DNA from: JAUVKT01 sp942491535
GTDB lineage: Bacteria; Bacteroidota; Bacteroidia; Bacteroidales; VadinHA17
Assembly: GCA_942491535.1 (NCBI GenBank)
Contig: CALOBV010000026.1
Coordinates: forward strand, 248,001-312,000
Reading direction: 5' to 3'
Length of the DNA stretch: 64,000 nucleotides
In this document: positions 1-9,787 of the stretch, one piece after another
How positions within the stretch are numbered: the first letter of the stretch is position 1
Layout of the letters: each line of letters starts with the position of its first letter
Notes under the pieces: generated by a model
The model's database searches: none
Seen by the model: the letters and a program-made list of their open reading frames with translations, nothing else
What the model was told of the DNA's origin: nothing
Program-made: the position numbers and the translations under genes

Positions 1-1086
1 TTTGAGTCTCATGCCTGCGAATCAGCTGATGGCACTAAATTATTCTTTTCAAGTAATCGCGAAGGAGGTGAAGGTGCTCTGGATATTTATGTGTCCGAAC
101 CAGATGAAAACGGAGAATGGGGTGAGCCTGTTAACCTTGGTCCCTCAATAAACACTCCCTTTAATGAAGACACTCCTTTTATAAGCATTAATGATTCAAT
201 CCTGTTTTTCAGCTCCGAAGGGCATACAAGTATGGGTGGTTATGATATATTTGAATCTAAGCTTATAGGAAGTATCTGGAAAACTCCGGCCAATATTGGC
301 TATCCTTTAAGCACAGCTGATGACGACCTCTTCTTTCAACCGGTTAATAATGGAGCTAATGGTTACTATTCCTATACTACAGGATATAAGGAAAGGCATA
401 TTCATTACGTTAGCATAGGGGGCAGGGATAAAGAACCAAGAGTTTTTGAGATAAAGGGGACAGTGTCTCTTAGCGATACTATTATTAATTTTACAGACGA
501 TTTTAAGGTCTTGCTTTTCAGTTCATCAAGCACAGATACTATTGATGTGAGCTATCCTAATAAATCGACAGGATTTTACAGCTTCCTGGTAAAAGGAGAT
601 GAATATAAACTGGTATTCATAGGTATTGGATATCTGTCAGACACAGTTAACCTGGCTTTATACGAAGATCATCCTGACGATGAAGAAGTAATTAATATGA
701 CACTTGAACCAGATGAAAACTATGAACCCATCATAGAGGTATTTGAGAAGCTGGATTATAGTCAGGTTCAGCTTATAGAGGCGATAGACTCCTCCATCCT
801 TGTAACAAACTTGATTGTTAGAGATGTCAGTGATTCTGATTCTACTAATGTTAATGTATTGTATTATACTGTACAGGTAATGGCATTATATAATCCCGTA
901 GATGTTAGTTTCTTCAGAAACACTGAGGTTGCTGTTCTTTATAATAGTGATGATAAATTCTACAGATATACTACCGGTAAATTTATTACCAAGGAAGAGG
1001 CCTACAGAAGACGCGATCGTCTAATTCAACTTGGTTACCCGGAAGATATATTTGTTAAAACAGTCTTCATGGGAAATCAGGAATGA
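1..1086 (+). CDS. PD40-repeat envelope protein with C-terminal SPOR-like domain (5' end cut)
   Basis: The reading frame is open from the first base of the window, so the N-terminus lies outside it; about 361 codons are present. Two PD40 (WD40-like) blades are visible at the start, with the typical D-G-x-x-L-F-F-S-S-N and G-G-x-D-I-(Y/F) motifs. A carboxypeptidase-regulatory-like linker follows, then a last ~75 residues (YYTVQVMALYNP ... FYRYTTGKF) that resemble a SPOR peptidoglycan-binding fold. The stop overlaps the next gene's ATG by 4 bases. It looks like a tandem paralogue of the next gene, without the OmpA domain in the visible part. Envelope location is inferred from these domains. Exact function unknown. 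Confidence 0.8.
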   Translation, partial: FESHACESADGTKLFFSSNREGGEGALDIYVSEPDENGEWGEPVNLGPSINTPFNEDTPFISINDSILFFSSEGHTSMGGYDIFESKLIGSIWKTPANIGYPLSTADDDLFFQPVNNGANGYYSYTTGYKERHIHYVSIGGRDKEPRVFEIKGTVSLSDTIINFTDDFKVLLFSSSSTDTIDVSYPNKSTGFYSFLVKGDEYKLVFIGIGYLSDTVNLALYEDHPDDEEVINMTLEPDENYEPIIEVFEKLDYSQVQLIEAIDSSILVTNLIVRDVSDSDSTNVNVLYYTVQVMALYNPVDVSFFRNTEVAVLYNSDDKFYRYTTGKFITKEEAYRRRDRLIQLGYPEDIFVKTVFMGNQE

Positions 1087-3587
1087 TCAGGACGGTAAAA
1101 TATTCACTTTTACTCGTAATATTTTCCTTTTTTGCCACCAGCCTGACTGCACAAAAGAGCAGCCCGGATGAAAAGATATTTATAAAGCAGATCAATGAAG
1201 CAGACGGTTACTTCGTTTATGACGAAGATTATCTCAGTGCAGCCGTAATTTATGAGAGATTATTAAAACTTAATCCTGAAAACCATAACCTGGCTTATAA
1301 ACTGGGTGTTTGCTACCTTAATATACAGGGCTCTGAACTTAAGTCACTGAATCTGCTTCGCTTTGCATCGGAAAATTTTGTCAGAGATATCGATTATAGC
1401 ACAATTGGCGAACCAGCACCTTTTGATGTACTCTACTATCTGGCATTCTCATGCCAGGTAAACCTTGAACTTGAAGAAGCAATTGAAAACTACCAGAGGT
1501 ATAAAAGCCTGTTGCAGGTTAGGGAAGCATCTGAAATAGAATATATTAACCTCCAAATAGAAGCCTGTCAGAATATTATCGAAGCAACAGAAGAAGGCAT
1601 CATACTTATTAAGAATCTTTTTGCGCCATGGTTCAGTGAGTACAGAAACGCTGTTAACCCAATTATCTCACAGAACGATTCGGTCATGGCTTTTACTGTA
1701 AAATCAGAGAGTGGAAATACTATATATTTATCAAAAAGAGTTAATGGAAATTGGGAGCAACCTGGCGACATTACTTCCATGCTGGGTAAATATGATGACA
1801 TGTTTACAAACTCACTGAGGGGTGATGGAAAACAGATGATTATTTGCAGAAACAACGGTTATAAGGGAGATCTTTACATTACAAGTTATAAAAATGGGGA
1901 GTGGGAAAAAATATCCAAACTGGGAAAGAATATTAATACTCGCTACTGGGAATCGCATGGTACACTAAGCGAAGATGGCAGGAGATTATATTTCGCATCT
2001 AATAAACCCGGAGGATATGGCAGTCTCGATATTTACTACTCAGATCTTCAACAGAATAATACATTCGGGCAAGCAATAAACCTGGGCCAGATAATAAACA
2101 CTGAGCTTGAAGAAAACACTCCTTTTGTAGATAATGAGGGATCATTGTATTTTAGCTCTACAGGCCATATAGGCTTTGGCGGCTATGATATTTTCTACTC
2201 TGCATTTGAAAACAAGCATTGGACAGAGCCTATACATCTTTCCTTTCCATTAAACACACCCGCAGATAATCTTCATTATGTTCCCTATGGATCATTTAAT
2301 ACCGGAATATATAGTATGCCAACAAATGATACGGCATCATTTTATACAGTCTTTGGTGTAACTCATGGCATAAGACCGGAAACTGACAGGGTGATAGCCA
2401 GAGGGAATATAATCCTTGGAGACGGCATGAGTATTGATGCTAAAAGACTCAGACTGGAATTATATGAAGGAGAACCAGGCAAAGAGAAGATTTTGCTTAA
2501 ATCAGACTCATCAGGCAGGTTCAGTTATGGACTCGATTCTTCACTCTACTCTCTGATAATATCATACCCTGATTACAAACCAGATACTGTTACAATATCA
2601 ATCCCTGATTCATTTACAGGATCGTCTATATCTATTAAAAGAGAGCTTATCCCGGTATCTGTCGCAAAAGGAGAGTTCTTCTCTGTAAAAAACATCCTCT
2701 TTGATTTTGACAGCCATGAACTAGACAGGGAGGCAAAAATAGAACTGGAAAAGATTATTCCAGTACTTATATCAAATCCTTCACTTAAGATAGAATTAAA
2801 AGGATACACTGACGCAATTGGGCCGGAGGAGTATAACATAAGACTGTCAGGTAACAGGGCTCTTAATGTTTATGATTACCTTGTAAAGTCAGGTATTGAT
2901 CAGGATAGAATGATGTCATTCGCCGAAGGAGAATCTGAATTTATATCCAAAAATACGAAATCAGATGGCTCAGATAACCCGGAGGGCAGAAAGTACAACA
3001 GAAGAGTCAGTATCAGCGTAATTAATAACGGCTACGAGATCTTCGTTGAATCAACAAGGTTTATTCCAAATCATCTTAAGAAGATGCACAGAATTTCTTA
3101 TTATGTTGTAGTGAAAGAATCAGATGTACCGCTGAGTACAGACTTTTTCAAATCCAGTCAGCTCGGCGAGCTTACTATGATCACAGAAATTAAGACTCCT
3201 ACTAATATTAAGTACTGTGTAGGCGAGTTTACATCAAGGACCGATGCCATAAACTTTCTTAGCACTGTAAGGAATTATGGATATAATGATGCCTATATTG
3301 CCGACGAGTATGAACTAACGGAAGAAAATATTGATAGTAGCAATACTAATCTATATACCATTCAGATTCATGCCTTAAAAACTCCTGTCGAAAATGAGTT
3401 TGAGAATCTGAGAAACGTGAGGGTGATTAAAGGTTCAGATGGATTTTACAGGTATGTGGTAGGAGAATACAGAGGCTACTCAAGAGCTTTGGAAGCCCTC
3501 AAGACAATTAATAATTCCGGGTATCCTCAGGCATATATCAAGGATTTCTCAGTTTTGGAGGAACAAACAATTTCAAAAGAAGAATGA
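1083..3587 (+). CDS. OmpA-family protein with TPR-like region, PD40 repeats and two SPOR-like repeats
   Basis: 834 residues. A Sec signal peptide (about 1-24, ending TAQ) is followed by a TPR-like helical region (about 35-165), PD40 blades (about 190-395, motifs such as GGYGSLDIYYSD and GGYDIFYS), a Bacteroidota-type linker, and an OmpA C-terminal peptidoglycan-binding domain (about 535-646, NILFDFDS through GRKYNRRVSISV). Two C-terminal SPOR-like repeats follow (about 665-740 and 758-830, both with a G-E-(F/Y)-x5-A signature). OmpA domains anchor the outer membrane to peptidoglycan; PorE/SprE-type PD40-OmpA proteins of this phylum serve envelope or secretion complexes, but membership here is only inferred. 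It is translationally coupled at both ends (4-base overlaps). Confidence 0.85.
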   Translation: MIRTVKYSLLLVIFSFFATSLTAQKSSPDEKIFIKQINEADGYFVYDEDYLSAAVIYERLLKLNPENHNLAYKLGVCYLNIQGSELKSLNLLRFASENFVRDIDYSTIGEPAPFDVLYYLAFSCQVNLELEEAIENYQRYKSLLQVREASEIEYINLQIEACQNIIEATEEGIILIKNLFAPWFSEYRNAVNPIISQNDSVMAFTVKSESGNTIYLSKRVNGNWEQPGDITSMLGKYDDMFTNSLRGDGKQMIICRNNGYKGDLYITSYKNGEWEKISKLGKNINTRYWESHGTLSEDGRRLYFASNKPGGYGSLDIYYSDLQQNNTFGQAINLGQIINTELEENTPFVDNEGSLYFSSTGHIGFGGYDIFYSAFENKHWTEPIHLSFPLNTPADNLHYVPYGSFNTGIYSMPTNDTASFYTVFGVTHGIRPETDRVIARGNIILGDGMSIDAKRLRLELYEGEPGKEKILLKSDSSGRFSYGLDSSLYSLIISYPDYKPDTVTISIPDSFTGSSISIKRELIPVSVAKGEFFSVKNILFDFDSHELDREAKIELEKIIPVLISNPSLKIELKGYTDAIGPEEYNIRLSGNRALNVYDYLVKSGIDQDRMMSFAEGESEFISKNTKSDGSDNPEGRKYNRRVSISVINNGYEIFVESTRFIPNHLKKMHRISYYVVVKESDVPLSTDFFKSSQLGELTMITEIKTPTNIKYCVGEFTSRTDAINFLSTVRNYGYNDAYIADEYELTEENIDSSNTNLYTIQIHALKTPVENEFENLRNVRVIKGSDGFYRYVVGEYRGYSRALEALKTINNSGYPQAYIKDFSVLEEQTISKEE

Positions 3588-4111
3588 AGTTTAAGGAAAT
3601 AATATTAAGAGCCCCAGAGCCTGAAGACCTGGAACTTCTCTATATCTGGGAAAACGATACCTCAATGTGGCAATTAAGCAATACGCTTGCACCCTTCTCC
3701 AGGTATACACTTAAGAAATATATTGAGTCGTCGTCAGATAGTATTTATGAATCTGGTCAGCTGCGCTTGATGATAGAACTTGAGTCAACAGGTATTACCA
3801 TTGGGACAATCGATCTGTTCGATTTCGACCCATTCAACCAGAGAGCAGGACTTGGAATATTAATAGCCGATGAAGGAGAAAGAAGAAAAGGTTATGCGAA
3901 AATGGCTATTGAAGCTCTTATAGATTATGCTTTTGGCAGATTAAAACTCCATCAGCTATACTGCAATATACTTATTGATAACACAAAAAGCATAAACCTT
4001 TTTGAAAGTATGGGCTTTAAGATTACCGGGAAAAAAGAAGAATGGATGCGCTCTGGTGAGAAGTACCTCGACGAATACATTCTTCAACTTAAAAATCCTC
4101 AAAGCTCTTAA
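3584..4111 (+). CDS. GNAT N-acetyltransferase, RimJ/RimL type
   Basis: 175 residues, the usual length for one GNAT domain. The acetyl-CoA loop is seen as ERRKGYAKMAIEAL in motif A, followed by LHQLYCNILIDNTKSINLFESMGF, the typical motif B with its asparagine and the N-x-x-S-x-x-L-(F/Y) block. RimJ/RimL-type enzymes acetylate N-terminal or side-chain amines of proteins or small molecules; the substrate cannot be told. Its ATG overlaps the stop of the OmpA-family gene (ATGA), so it is co-transcribed with the envelope genes. It converges on the M24 peptidase gene with a 5-base gap. Confidence 0.85.
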   Translation: MKFKEIILRAPEPEDLELLYIWENDTSMWQLSNTLAPFSRYTLKKYIESSSDSIYESGQLRLMIELESTGITIGTIDLFDFDPFNQRAGLGILIADEGERRKGYAKMAIEALIDYAFGRLKLHQLYCNILIDNTKSINLFESMGFKITGKKEEWMRSGEKYLDEYILQLKNPQSS

Positions 4112-4116
4112 TTATA

Positions 4117-5373
4117 TTATCCAAAGGGCTTATCAATACCTTCTGTAAGCATTCCTCCAAGCATCCTGGCCCCTGAATCAGTCACCACGAAGCAATCCTC
4201 TATTCTTACTCCAAATTCTCCATATATATAAATTCCCGGCTCATTACTGAAGGTCATTCCGGGTTCCAGAAGTAAGCTATTGTCTTTAACAAGGTATGGG
4301 AATTCATGTCCGTCCATACCTATTCCATGGCCCAGTCGATGAGCAAAATATTTATATCCCGGACCAAATCCGGCATCAGTTATTACCTTCCTCGCCACCC
4401 TGTCTATTTCACCACACTCAACTCCTGGTTTAATTGAATTATGAGCTGCCTGCTGAGCCTCCAGAACAACATTAAAAACCTCCCTTTGCCTGTCTGTCGG
4501 TGTTCCATAAACAATAGTCCTGGTAACATCACTCCTGAACCCTTCTACCGAACACCCTCCATCAACCAGAATAATATCACCATCATGCAGATCCCTTACC
4601 TGACTTGTACCATGTGGAAAAGCAGAAGTAAAGCCGATTAACGGTCCTCCCCTTCCGGAAGTACCCATCTCAGAATGAGCAAAGCTGATATTATCTGCAA
4701 TTTCGTTTTTAGTCATACCTGCCGAAAGATTCTCAAAAGCATACTTATAGGCTTTTTTTGTAATCCGGTTAGCTACGTCCATAAAAAATATTTCCTTTTC
4801 GGTTTTAATAGCTCTTACCATATTTATCGCCATAGATCCATCGAGTATCTCACCGGGCAATTCTCTTCGTATTGATTGCGATAAAAAGCTTCTGACATTT
4901 GGCCCCATTGCCACTTTTTTCCCCGATAGGCCCAGATCCTTAATAATCGTTCCAAATAATCTGTAGGGCGACTCATGCTCCTCCCACGTTCTTATTTCAT
5001 GTCCTTTGGGTACCTGCTCTGATGCTCTTTCCTGTTCAAATGCCGGACAGATCCATACAGGGTCTCCCTGGGTATTGACCACTGCACCAAATATTCTCTC
5101 ACTTAGCCACCAGCTGATGTTAAAAAAATATTTAAGATTGGTAGGTCCTTCAATAAATATGGCGTCAATCTTATAACCATCTATCGATTTTTTTAGTTTC
5201 TCCAGTCTGCTTTTATAATCATCGCTTGTAAGTGGTACTACTCCCTCAAGCTCATTTTCAAAAACAATCTTCTTTTCTTCAGGAGTACAAGAATTAAATA
5301 CAGCAGGCACAATACCACTTGCAGCAATAGTGTAGCCTCCAATTTTGATAAAATGTCGACGGGAAGTTTTCAT
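4117..5373 (-). CDS. Exported M24 metallopeptidase (Xaa-Pro aminopeptidase-like)
   Basis: About 418 residues from the ATG at 5373. I chose this start because it puts a Tat signal (MKTSRRHFIK followed by a hydrophobic stretch) at the N-terminus; the frame is open 33 bases further upstream, but that adds an unlikely leader. An N-terminal creatinase-like domain (about 50-185) precedes the pita-bread M24 domain. All metal ligands are seen: D in LVDGGCS, D in FRSDVTRT, H in RLGHGIGMDGHEFP, E in SNEPGIY and E in VRIEDCF. These enzymes remove N-terminal residues preceding proline. A folded, metal-loaded enzyme fits Tat export. Single gene, transcribed divergently from the YbjQ gene. Confidence 0.88.
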   Translation of the reverse strand: MKTSRRHFIKIGGYTIAASGIVPAVFNSCTPEEKKIVFENELEGVVPLTSDDYKSRLEKLKKSIDGYKIDAIFIEGPTNLKYFFNISWWLSERIFGAVVNTQGDPVWICPAFEQERASEQVPKGHEIRTWEEHESPYRLFGTIIKDLGLSGKKVAMGPNVRSFLSQSIRRELPGEILDGSMAINMVRAIKTEKEIFFMDVANRITKKAYKYAFENLSAGMTKNEIADNISFAHSEMGTSGRGGPLIGFTSAFPHGTSQVRDLHDGDIILVDGGCSVEGFRSDVTRTIVYGTPTDRQREVFNVVLEAQQAAHNSIKPGVECGEIDRVARKVITDAGFGPGYKYFAHRLGHGIGMDGHEFPYLVKDNSLLLEPGMTFSNEPGIYIYGEFGVRIEDCFVVTDSGARMLGGMLTEGIDKPFG

Positions 5374-5552
5374 AGGATTTATAATGTTAAATAGAGGTTT
5401 TACCAAAGTTAAACTTTTCCCAGCAGCATAATTATCAAAAAAATATATTGTTCAGCAGAATAAGAAAGTTACATTCAGCAAGGTAATAAGTATAATGGCT
5501 ATTGACTTGATAACACATTATTAGTACTTTTAGGATATATAAAATTCATCTT

Positions 5553-5867
5553 ATGATAACTACTACATCAGATTTTATACCGGGAAAAGAGATCTCTGAA
5601 ATACTTGGAATATCAAGGGGATCAACAGTAAGAGCAAGGAATATCGGGAGAGACATCTTTGCTGGACTGAAGAATATTGTAGGGGGAGAAATTCATGAAT
5701 ACACCAAGCTACAGGCAGAGGCCAGGGAACAAGCTCTTGAAAGAATGATCGCTGACGCAGATCGCCTTGGGGCTGATGCAATTATTAATGTAAGGATGCA
5801 TACCTCTATGATTATGCAGGGTGCTTCAGAAATACTGGCATACGGAACAGCGGTAAAACTTAAATAA
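5553..5867 (+). CDS. YbjQ/UPF0145 family protein
   Basis: 104 residues, full family length. It carries the characteristic START-like sequence pattern ISRGSTVRARNIGRDIFAGLKNIVGGE, followed by the alternating helix AREQALERMIADADRLGADAIINVRM, then a terminal AYGTAVKL strand. The family forms cytosolic homo-oligomers (a pentamer/decamer is known for a homologue) and is sometimes labelled heavy-metal-binding, but no biochemical role is settled. A small membrane protein gene starts 13 bases downstream, so the two are likely co-transcribed. Its own promoter must lie in the 180-base divergent gap with the M24 gene. Confidence 0.88.
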   Translation: MITTTSDFIPGKEISEILGISRGSTVRARNIGRDIFAGLKNIVGGEIHEYTKLQAEAREQALERMIADADRLGADAIINVRMHTSMIMQGASEILAYGTAVKLK

Positions 5868-5880
5868 TACCTCGCTCCCT

Positions 5881-6015
5881 ATGAAAATTCTTGGTGGCTT
5901 TATTATTTTTATCTACATAATTGGCATCGTAGCAGTTATAATCATCCTGCTATATCTCCTTGTAAGAAGGGTTGAAGAAAAGGATAATGAAACCTTCGAA
6001 AAAAGGAAAAACTAA
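5881..6015 (+). CDS. Single-pass membrane microprotein, 44 residues
   Basis: ATG at 5881 to TAA at 6015. The protein is one strongly hydrophobic helix (about residues 5-28, FIIFIYIIGIVAVIIILLYL) followed by a charged tail (VRREEKDNETFEKRKN-like, with several K/E). Positive charges directly after the helix (LVRR) suggest the C-terminus faces the cytoplasm. It starts 13 bases after the YbjQ stop and ends 6 bases before the convergent sulfatase gene. I do not recognise the family; it could be a small partner of the YbjQ protein or an unannotated inner-membrane microprotein. Support is the codon-like composition and tight spacing only. Confidence 0.5.
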   Translation: MKILGGFIIFIYIIGIVAVIIILLYLLVRRVEEKDNETFEKRKN

Positions 6016-6021
6016 TTAATT

Positions 6022-7557
6022 CTACCTGTCTCCCAGCTGTTCTATCTTAAATCTCTCCAGAACAGGTGTTGTATGGGCCTCTTTCATTATTTCCATCATC
6101 CTGGAAACTATTTCGGGATAAGAATCAGACAGATCAGTTTCTTCATTGGGATCTGTCTCCAGATTATAAAGTTCTATCTCCATATTACCCTCAAATATAT
6201 TCTTCCTTACGGCCTTCCATTTGCCCATTCTTACAGCCTGCTGACCGGCGTAGGATGGAAATTCCCAGTAGAGGTAGCTGTGCTCTTCCTGTGTCGTTTC
6301 TCCCACAAGAGCGGGTAAAAAACTAATTCCATCTATATCTCCGGGAGGAACAACACCGGCCAGGTCGCAAAGAGTAGGAAGCACATCCCAGAATGCTGAA
6401 ATATGATCGCTTGTGGATCCGGGGTTAACTTTCCCTGGCCAGTTTACTATCATTGGAACCCTGATTCCTCCTTCATATACAAAACCCTTTGTCCGGCCAT
6501 ATCCTTCAGGGAAACTACCCGCACTGTTAAACCATTCTGAGTCAGTACCACCATTATAGGTAGGACCATTGTCTGAAGTAAATATTATTAATGTATTATC
6601 GTAAATACCCAGCTCCTTTAATCTTTTTATAAGTAATCCGATCTGGTTATCGAGGTAAGATATCATTCCGGCATATGCAGCATGAGGATACCTTTGAGGG
6701 AAGTAACCCTTGCTCCCATCATAAGGTTCTTCATCGCCAAATTTATCAACATAGTAATTAATCCATTCAGGAGGGGCCTGTAAAGCCACATGAGGAATTG
6801 GAGTAGCCCAGTACAAAAAGAATGGATCATCCTTATTTGAATCGACAAAATTTAATATCTCTTCAAACATCAGGTCAGGAGAATAGCTGTCCTGCCAGAA
6901 ATCAGAGTATGTATCCGGATCGTAGGGATCAGAACCTTCCGGATACCTGGTACCAGGGGCAACAGTATCATTACCCAGATAGACTCTTTCGTCATTCTTC
7001 CAGAGATGTACAGGTGTATAGGTATGAGCCTGACGCTGGCAATTATATCCAAAAAAGAAATCAAATCCCTGCTTGTTGGGGACTCCCTCGGTTCCCGGTG
7101 CGCCAAGACCCCACTTACCTACTATGGCAGTCTTATATCCTGCCGTTTTCAATAATCTTGCTATGGTTTGTGTACCTTCAGGTAAGGGTCTCTGACCTTC
7201 AAGTTCAGGCCTGCCGATCATTTCCCTGTAATCCCATACAGGTCCGCGTTCGTCCCATTCATCATTTCCTCTTATATAAGCATGTCCTGAATGCAGGCCG
7301 GTCAGTAATACACATCTTGATGGGGCACAAACCGGCGAACCGGAATAGTGTTGTGTAAACACCATCCCGCTTTCTGCCAGTTTATCTATATTCGGCGTTT
7401 CTATTTTTGTCTGCCCGTATACTCCCAGTTCTCCATATCCAAGATCATCCGCAAGAATATAAATAATATTCGGAGAATCAGGACTTTCGACAACTGCACA
7501 TCCTGCTAAAACTAATGATAGCAGAAGGCTGAGATACAGGCTTCGATTCTTAAACAT
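6022..7557 (-). CDS. Lipoprotein sulfatase (arylsulfatase family)
   Basis: 511 residues. A lipoprotein signal is visible (LLLSLVLAGC, Cys at about 20). The alkaline-phosphatase-fold metal site begins with NIIYILADDLGYGELG (paired Asp), and the sulfatase signature C-A-P-S-R at Cys77 would be converted to formylglycine by an anaerobic sulfatase-maturing enzyme, not encoded here. Later blocks GKWGLG, HVALQAPPEW and FTSDNGPT are typical. Such enzymes release sulfate from glycans or aryl esters in the periplasm or at the surface. The start lies 1 base after the stop of the M3 peptidase gene, so the two form one transcript. The natural substrate cannot be assigned. Confidence 0.92.
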   Translation of the reverse strand: MFKNRSLYLSLLLSLVLAGCAVVESPDSPNIIYILADDLGYGELGVYGQTKIETPNIDKLAESGMVFTQHYSGSPVCAPSRCVLLTGLHSGHAYIRGNDEWDERGPVWDYREMIGRPELEGQRPLPEGTQTIARLLKTAGYKTAIVGKWGLGAPGTEGVPNKQGFDFFFGYNCQRQAHTYTPVHLWKNDERVYLGNDTVAPGTRYPEGSDPYDPDTYSDFWQDSYSPDLMFEEILNFVDSNKDDPFFLYWATPIPHVALQAPPEWINYYVDKFGDEEPYDGSKGYFPQRYPHAAYAGMISYLDNQIGLLIKRLKELGIYDNTLIIFTSDNGPTYNGGTDSEWFNSAGSFPEGYGRTKGFVYEGGIRVPMIVNWPGKVNPGSTSDHISAFWDVLPTLCDLAGVVPPGDIDGISFLPALVGETTQEEHSYLYWEFPSYAGQQAVRMGKWKAVRKNIFEGNMEIELYNLETDPNEETDLSDSYPEIVSRMMEIMKEAHTTPVLERFKIEQLGDR

Positions 7558-7558
7558 T

Positions 7559-9658
7559 CTATAATAAACCCAGATTCCTCAGATATGAATCTATTTTTGG
7601 TTCCCTTCCGCGGAATGCTACATACATCTCCAAAGCATCTTTTGTTCCGTTTTTAGCCAGAATATTTTCCCTGAACGAATTTGCGGTCTCCTGGTCGAAT
7701 ATTCCTCTTTCAGTATAAGCATCGAATGCATCGTTATCCAGAATTCCGGCCCAGCTGTAACTGTAATACCCCGAATCGTATCCTCCTACAATATGCAGGA
7801 AATATGTACTCCTGTATCTTGATTCAATTTCAGGAATCTTTCCAATCTTCTTGAAAACATCCTCCTCAAATTGAGCTACATCAATATCAGTTCCTGCAGC
7901 TATAGTAGAATATGCCATATCGAGATAGCAGGCAGCCATATATTCAACTGTATTAAATCCCTGGTTGAAGTAAGAACTATTCTTTATCTTCTCAATTAGC
8001 TCATCGGGAATAGGATCTCCTGTTTCATAGTGATGAGCATACATCTTCAGAACTTCAGATTCTGTAACCCAGTGCTCCATAATCTGACTTGGAAGCTCCA
8101 CAAAATCCCATGCAATATATGATGAATTATACGTTTCCGCTGAGAATAAATTGTCGAGTGCATGACCAAACTCGTGGAACAGAGTAGAAACTTCATCAAG
8201 TGACAGTAATGAAGGGAGATCTTCCGTTGGTGATGTAAAATTCATAACCATTGTTGTTACAGGAGTAACTTCCTTCCCGTCCAATACTTTGTGTCCCCTG
8301 TATCCACCACACCAGGCTCCCTGTTTCTTGCTGGCTCTTGGGTGGAAATCCAGATATAGAACCCCTGTGTGACTCCCGTCAGCTTCCTTTACTTCAAAGG
8401 CAACGGCATCAGGATGAGGTAAGGGTATATCTTCAATCTCAGTAAATGTTATTCCATACAGTTTATTAGCAACTGTAAACGCACCATTCATTACATTACT
8501 AAGTTCAAAATAAGGCCTTAGCTCTGAATCATCGAGATCATATTTCTCCTTTCTGAGCTTTTCAGCATAATACCACCAGTCACTTGAAGCAAGCTTAAAA
8601 TCACCACCTTCTCTGTTGATAATCTCCTGCATCTGGCCTCTTTCACTTTTTGCCACAGGTAAAGCTTTCTCCCATACCTGGTCAATAAATTCATAGACAT
8701 TAGCTGGTTCTTTCGCCATCCTGGGTTCCAGTACTAAATGAGAATGAGTCTCATAACCAAGTAGCTTTGCCTTTTCAGCTCTTAGCTCAAATAATTTTGC
8801 AAGTAACTCCTTATTATCAAAATCGTTATTGTTATTTGCCCTGTTAAGATAAGCACTATATAGCTTAGCCCTCAGCTTCCTGTTTTGAGAATACTGCAGG
8901 AATGGTAACATGCTTGGCTTCTGGGTAGTAAAAACCCACTTTCCTTCAAGTCCGCTTTCTTTTGCTGTTGCAGCAGCCTGGTCTATAACAGATTCAGGAA
9001 GACCTGCCAGGTCTTCCTCCCTGCTGAGTTCAAGCTTATAATTATTGGTCTCCGCAAGTACATTATTGCTTAATTTAACCCTGAGAATAGAAATCTCCTG
9101 GTTAAATTCTTTTAGCCTGGTCTTATCCTCATCTGATAATCCTGCTCCGTTTCTAACAAGACCCATATACTGATTCTCAAGTAAAAACAATTGTTCATCA
9201 GTAAGGTTAAAATTATCCCTGTTATCATACACAATCTTTAGCTTCTCATATAGCCTTGGATCAAGGCTAATCTCATCACCATGTGCGGCAAGTCTGGGAG
9301 ATATCTCCATTTGTATAGACTGCAGCTCTGGCGAAGTATTTGCACTTGCTAATCCAAAAAAGACAGAACTAACTTTTCCAAGCAATTCTCCGGCCCTGTC
9401 AAGGGCCTCAAAAGTATTCTCAAATGTGGGCTCCTCAGTGCTTGATAGAATTGCCTCAACTTCTTTTTTACTATCCTCCATTCCCTTTTCAAATGCAGGG
9501 AGAAAATGTTCTGCCTTAATAAGTTCAAAAGGAGGAACACCGAAAGGAGTATCATACTCATTAAAAAAAGGGTTCTGACCCTCCTTTGCTTTTTCTGAAT
9601 CGGTACAGGAAATCATAAAAAGTAATCCAATTAAAATTAATGATAAATAATTTTTCAC
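7559..9658 (-). CDS. M3-family zinc metallopeptidase, lipoprotein (Dcp/oligopeptidase-like)
   Basis: 699 residues. A lipoprotein signal peptide (LIGLLFMISC) is followed by a helical N-terminal domain and the catalytic domain with the zinc motif HEFGHAL (about residue 495) and the downstream glutamate region. The C-terminal YDSGYYSYSWAGILDNDAF block is typical of the dipeptidyl carboxypeptidase/oligopeptidase A group. It would cleave short peptides outside the cytoplasm. It is the first gene of a two-gene operon with the sulfatase (1-base gap). A second, unexported M3 peptidase is encoded at 56.1 kb and shares the opening motif (YDTPFGVPPFELI versus WETPHGIPPFDKI). Confidence 0.92.
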   Translation of the reverse strand: MKNYLSLILIGLLFMISCTDSEKAKEGQNPFFNEYDTPFGVPPFELIKAEHFLPAFEKGMEDSKKEVEAILSSTEEPTFENTFEALDRAGELLGKVSSVFFGLASANTSPELQSIQMEISPRLAAHGDEISLDPRLYEKLKIVYDNRDNFNLTDEQLFLLENQYMGLVRNGAGLSDEDKTRLKEFNQEISILRVKLSNNVLAETNNYKLELSREEDLAGLPESVIDQAAATAKESGLEGKWVFTTQKPSMLPFLQYSQNRKLRAKLYSAYLNRANNNNDFDNKELLAKLFELRAEKAKLLGYETHSHLVLEPRMAKEPANVYEFIDQVWEKALPVAKSERGQMQEIINREGGDFKLASSDWWYYAEKLRKEKYDLDDSELRPYFELSNVMNGAFTVANKLYGITFTEIEDIPLPHPDAVAFEVKEADGSHTGVLYLDFHPRASKKQGAWCGGYRGHKVLDGKEVTPVTTMVMNFTSPTEDLPSLLSLDEVSTLFHEFGHALDNLFSAETYNSSYIAWDFVELPSQIMEHWVTESEVLKMYAHHYETGDPIPDELIEKIKNSSYFNQGFNTVEYMAACYLDMAYSTIAAGTDIDVAQFEEDVFKKIGKIPEIESRYRSTYFLHIVGGYDSGYYSYSWAGILDNDAFDAYTERGIFDQETANSFRENILAKNGTKDALEMYVAFRGREPKIDSYLRNLGLL

Positions 9659-9787
9659 GTCTCAGATATTTTTTAATTAATATTCAATACTTCAATATTT
9701 TAGCAAAATAAATAATAATATTGAAAATTCTTATGATTATTAACAATGCTTAACAAAAATAGGGTGCAGGGTGCAGGGAGAGTAAAC

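Noticed and set aside
6822..7358. 178-codon open frame antisense to the sulfatase
   Set aside because: The sulfatase on the other strand has all family motifs; the antisense product has none and has Tyr/Arg/Pro-rich composition.
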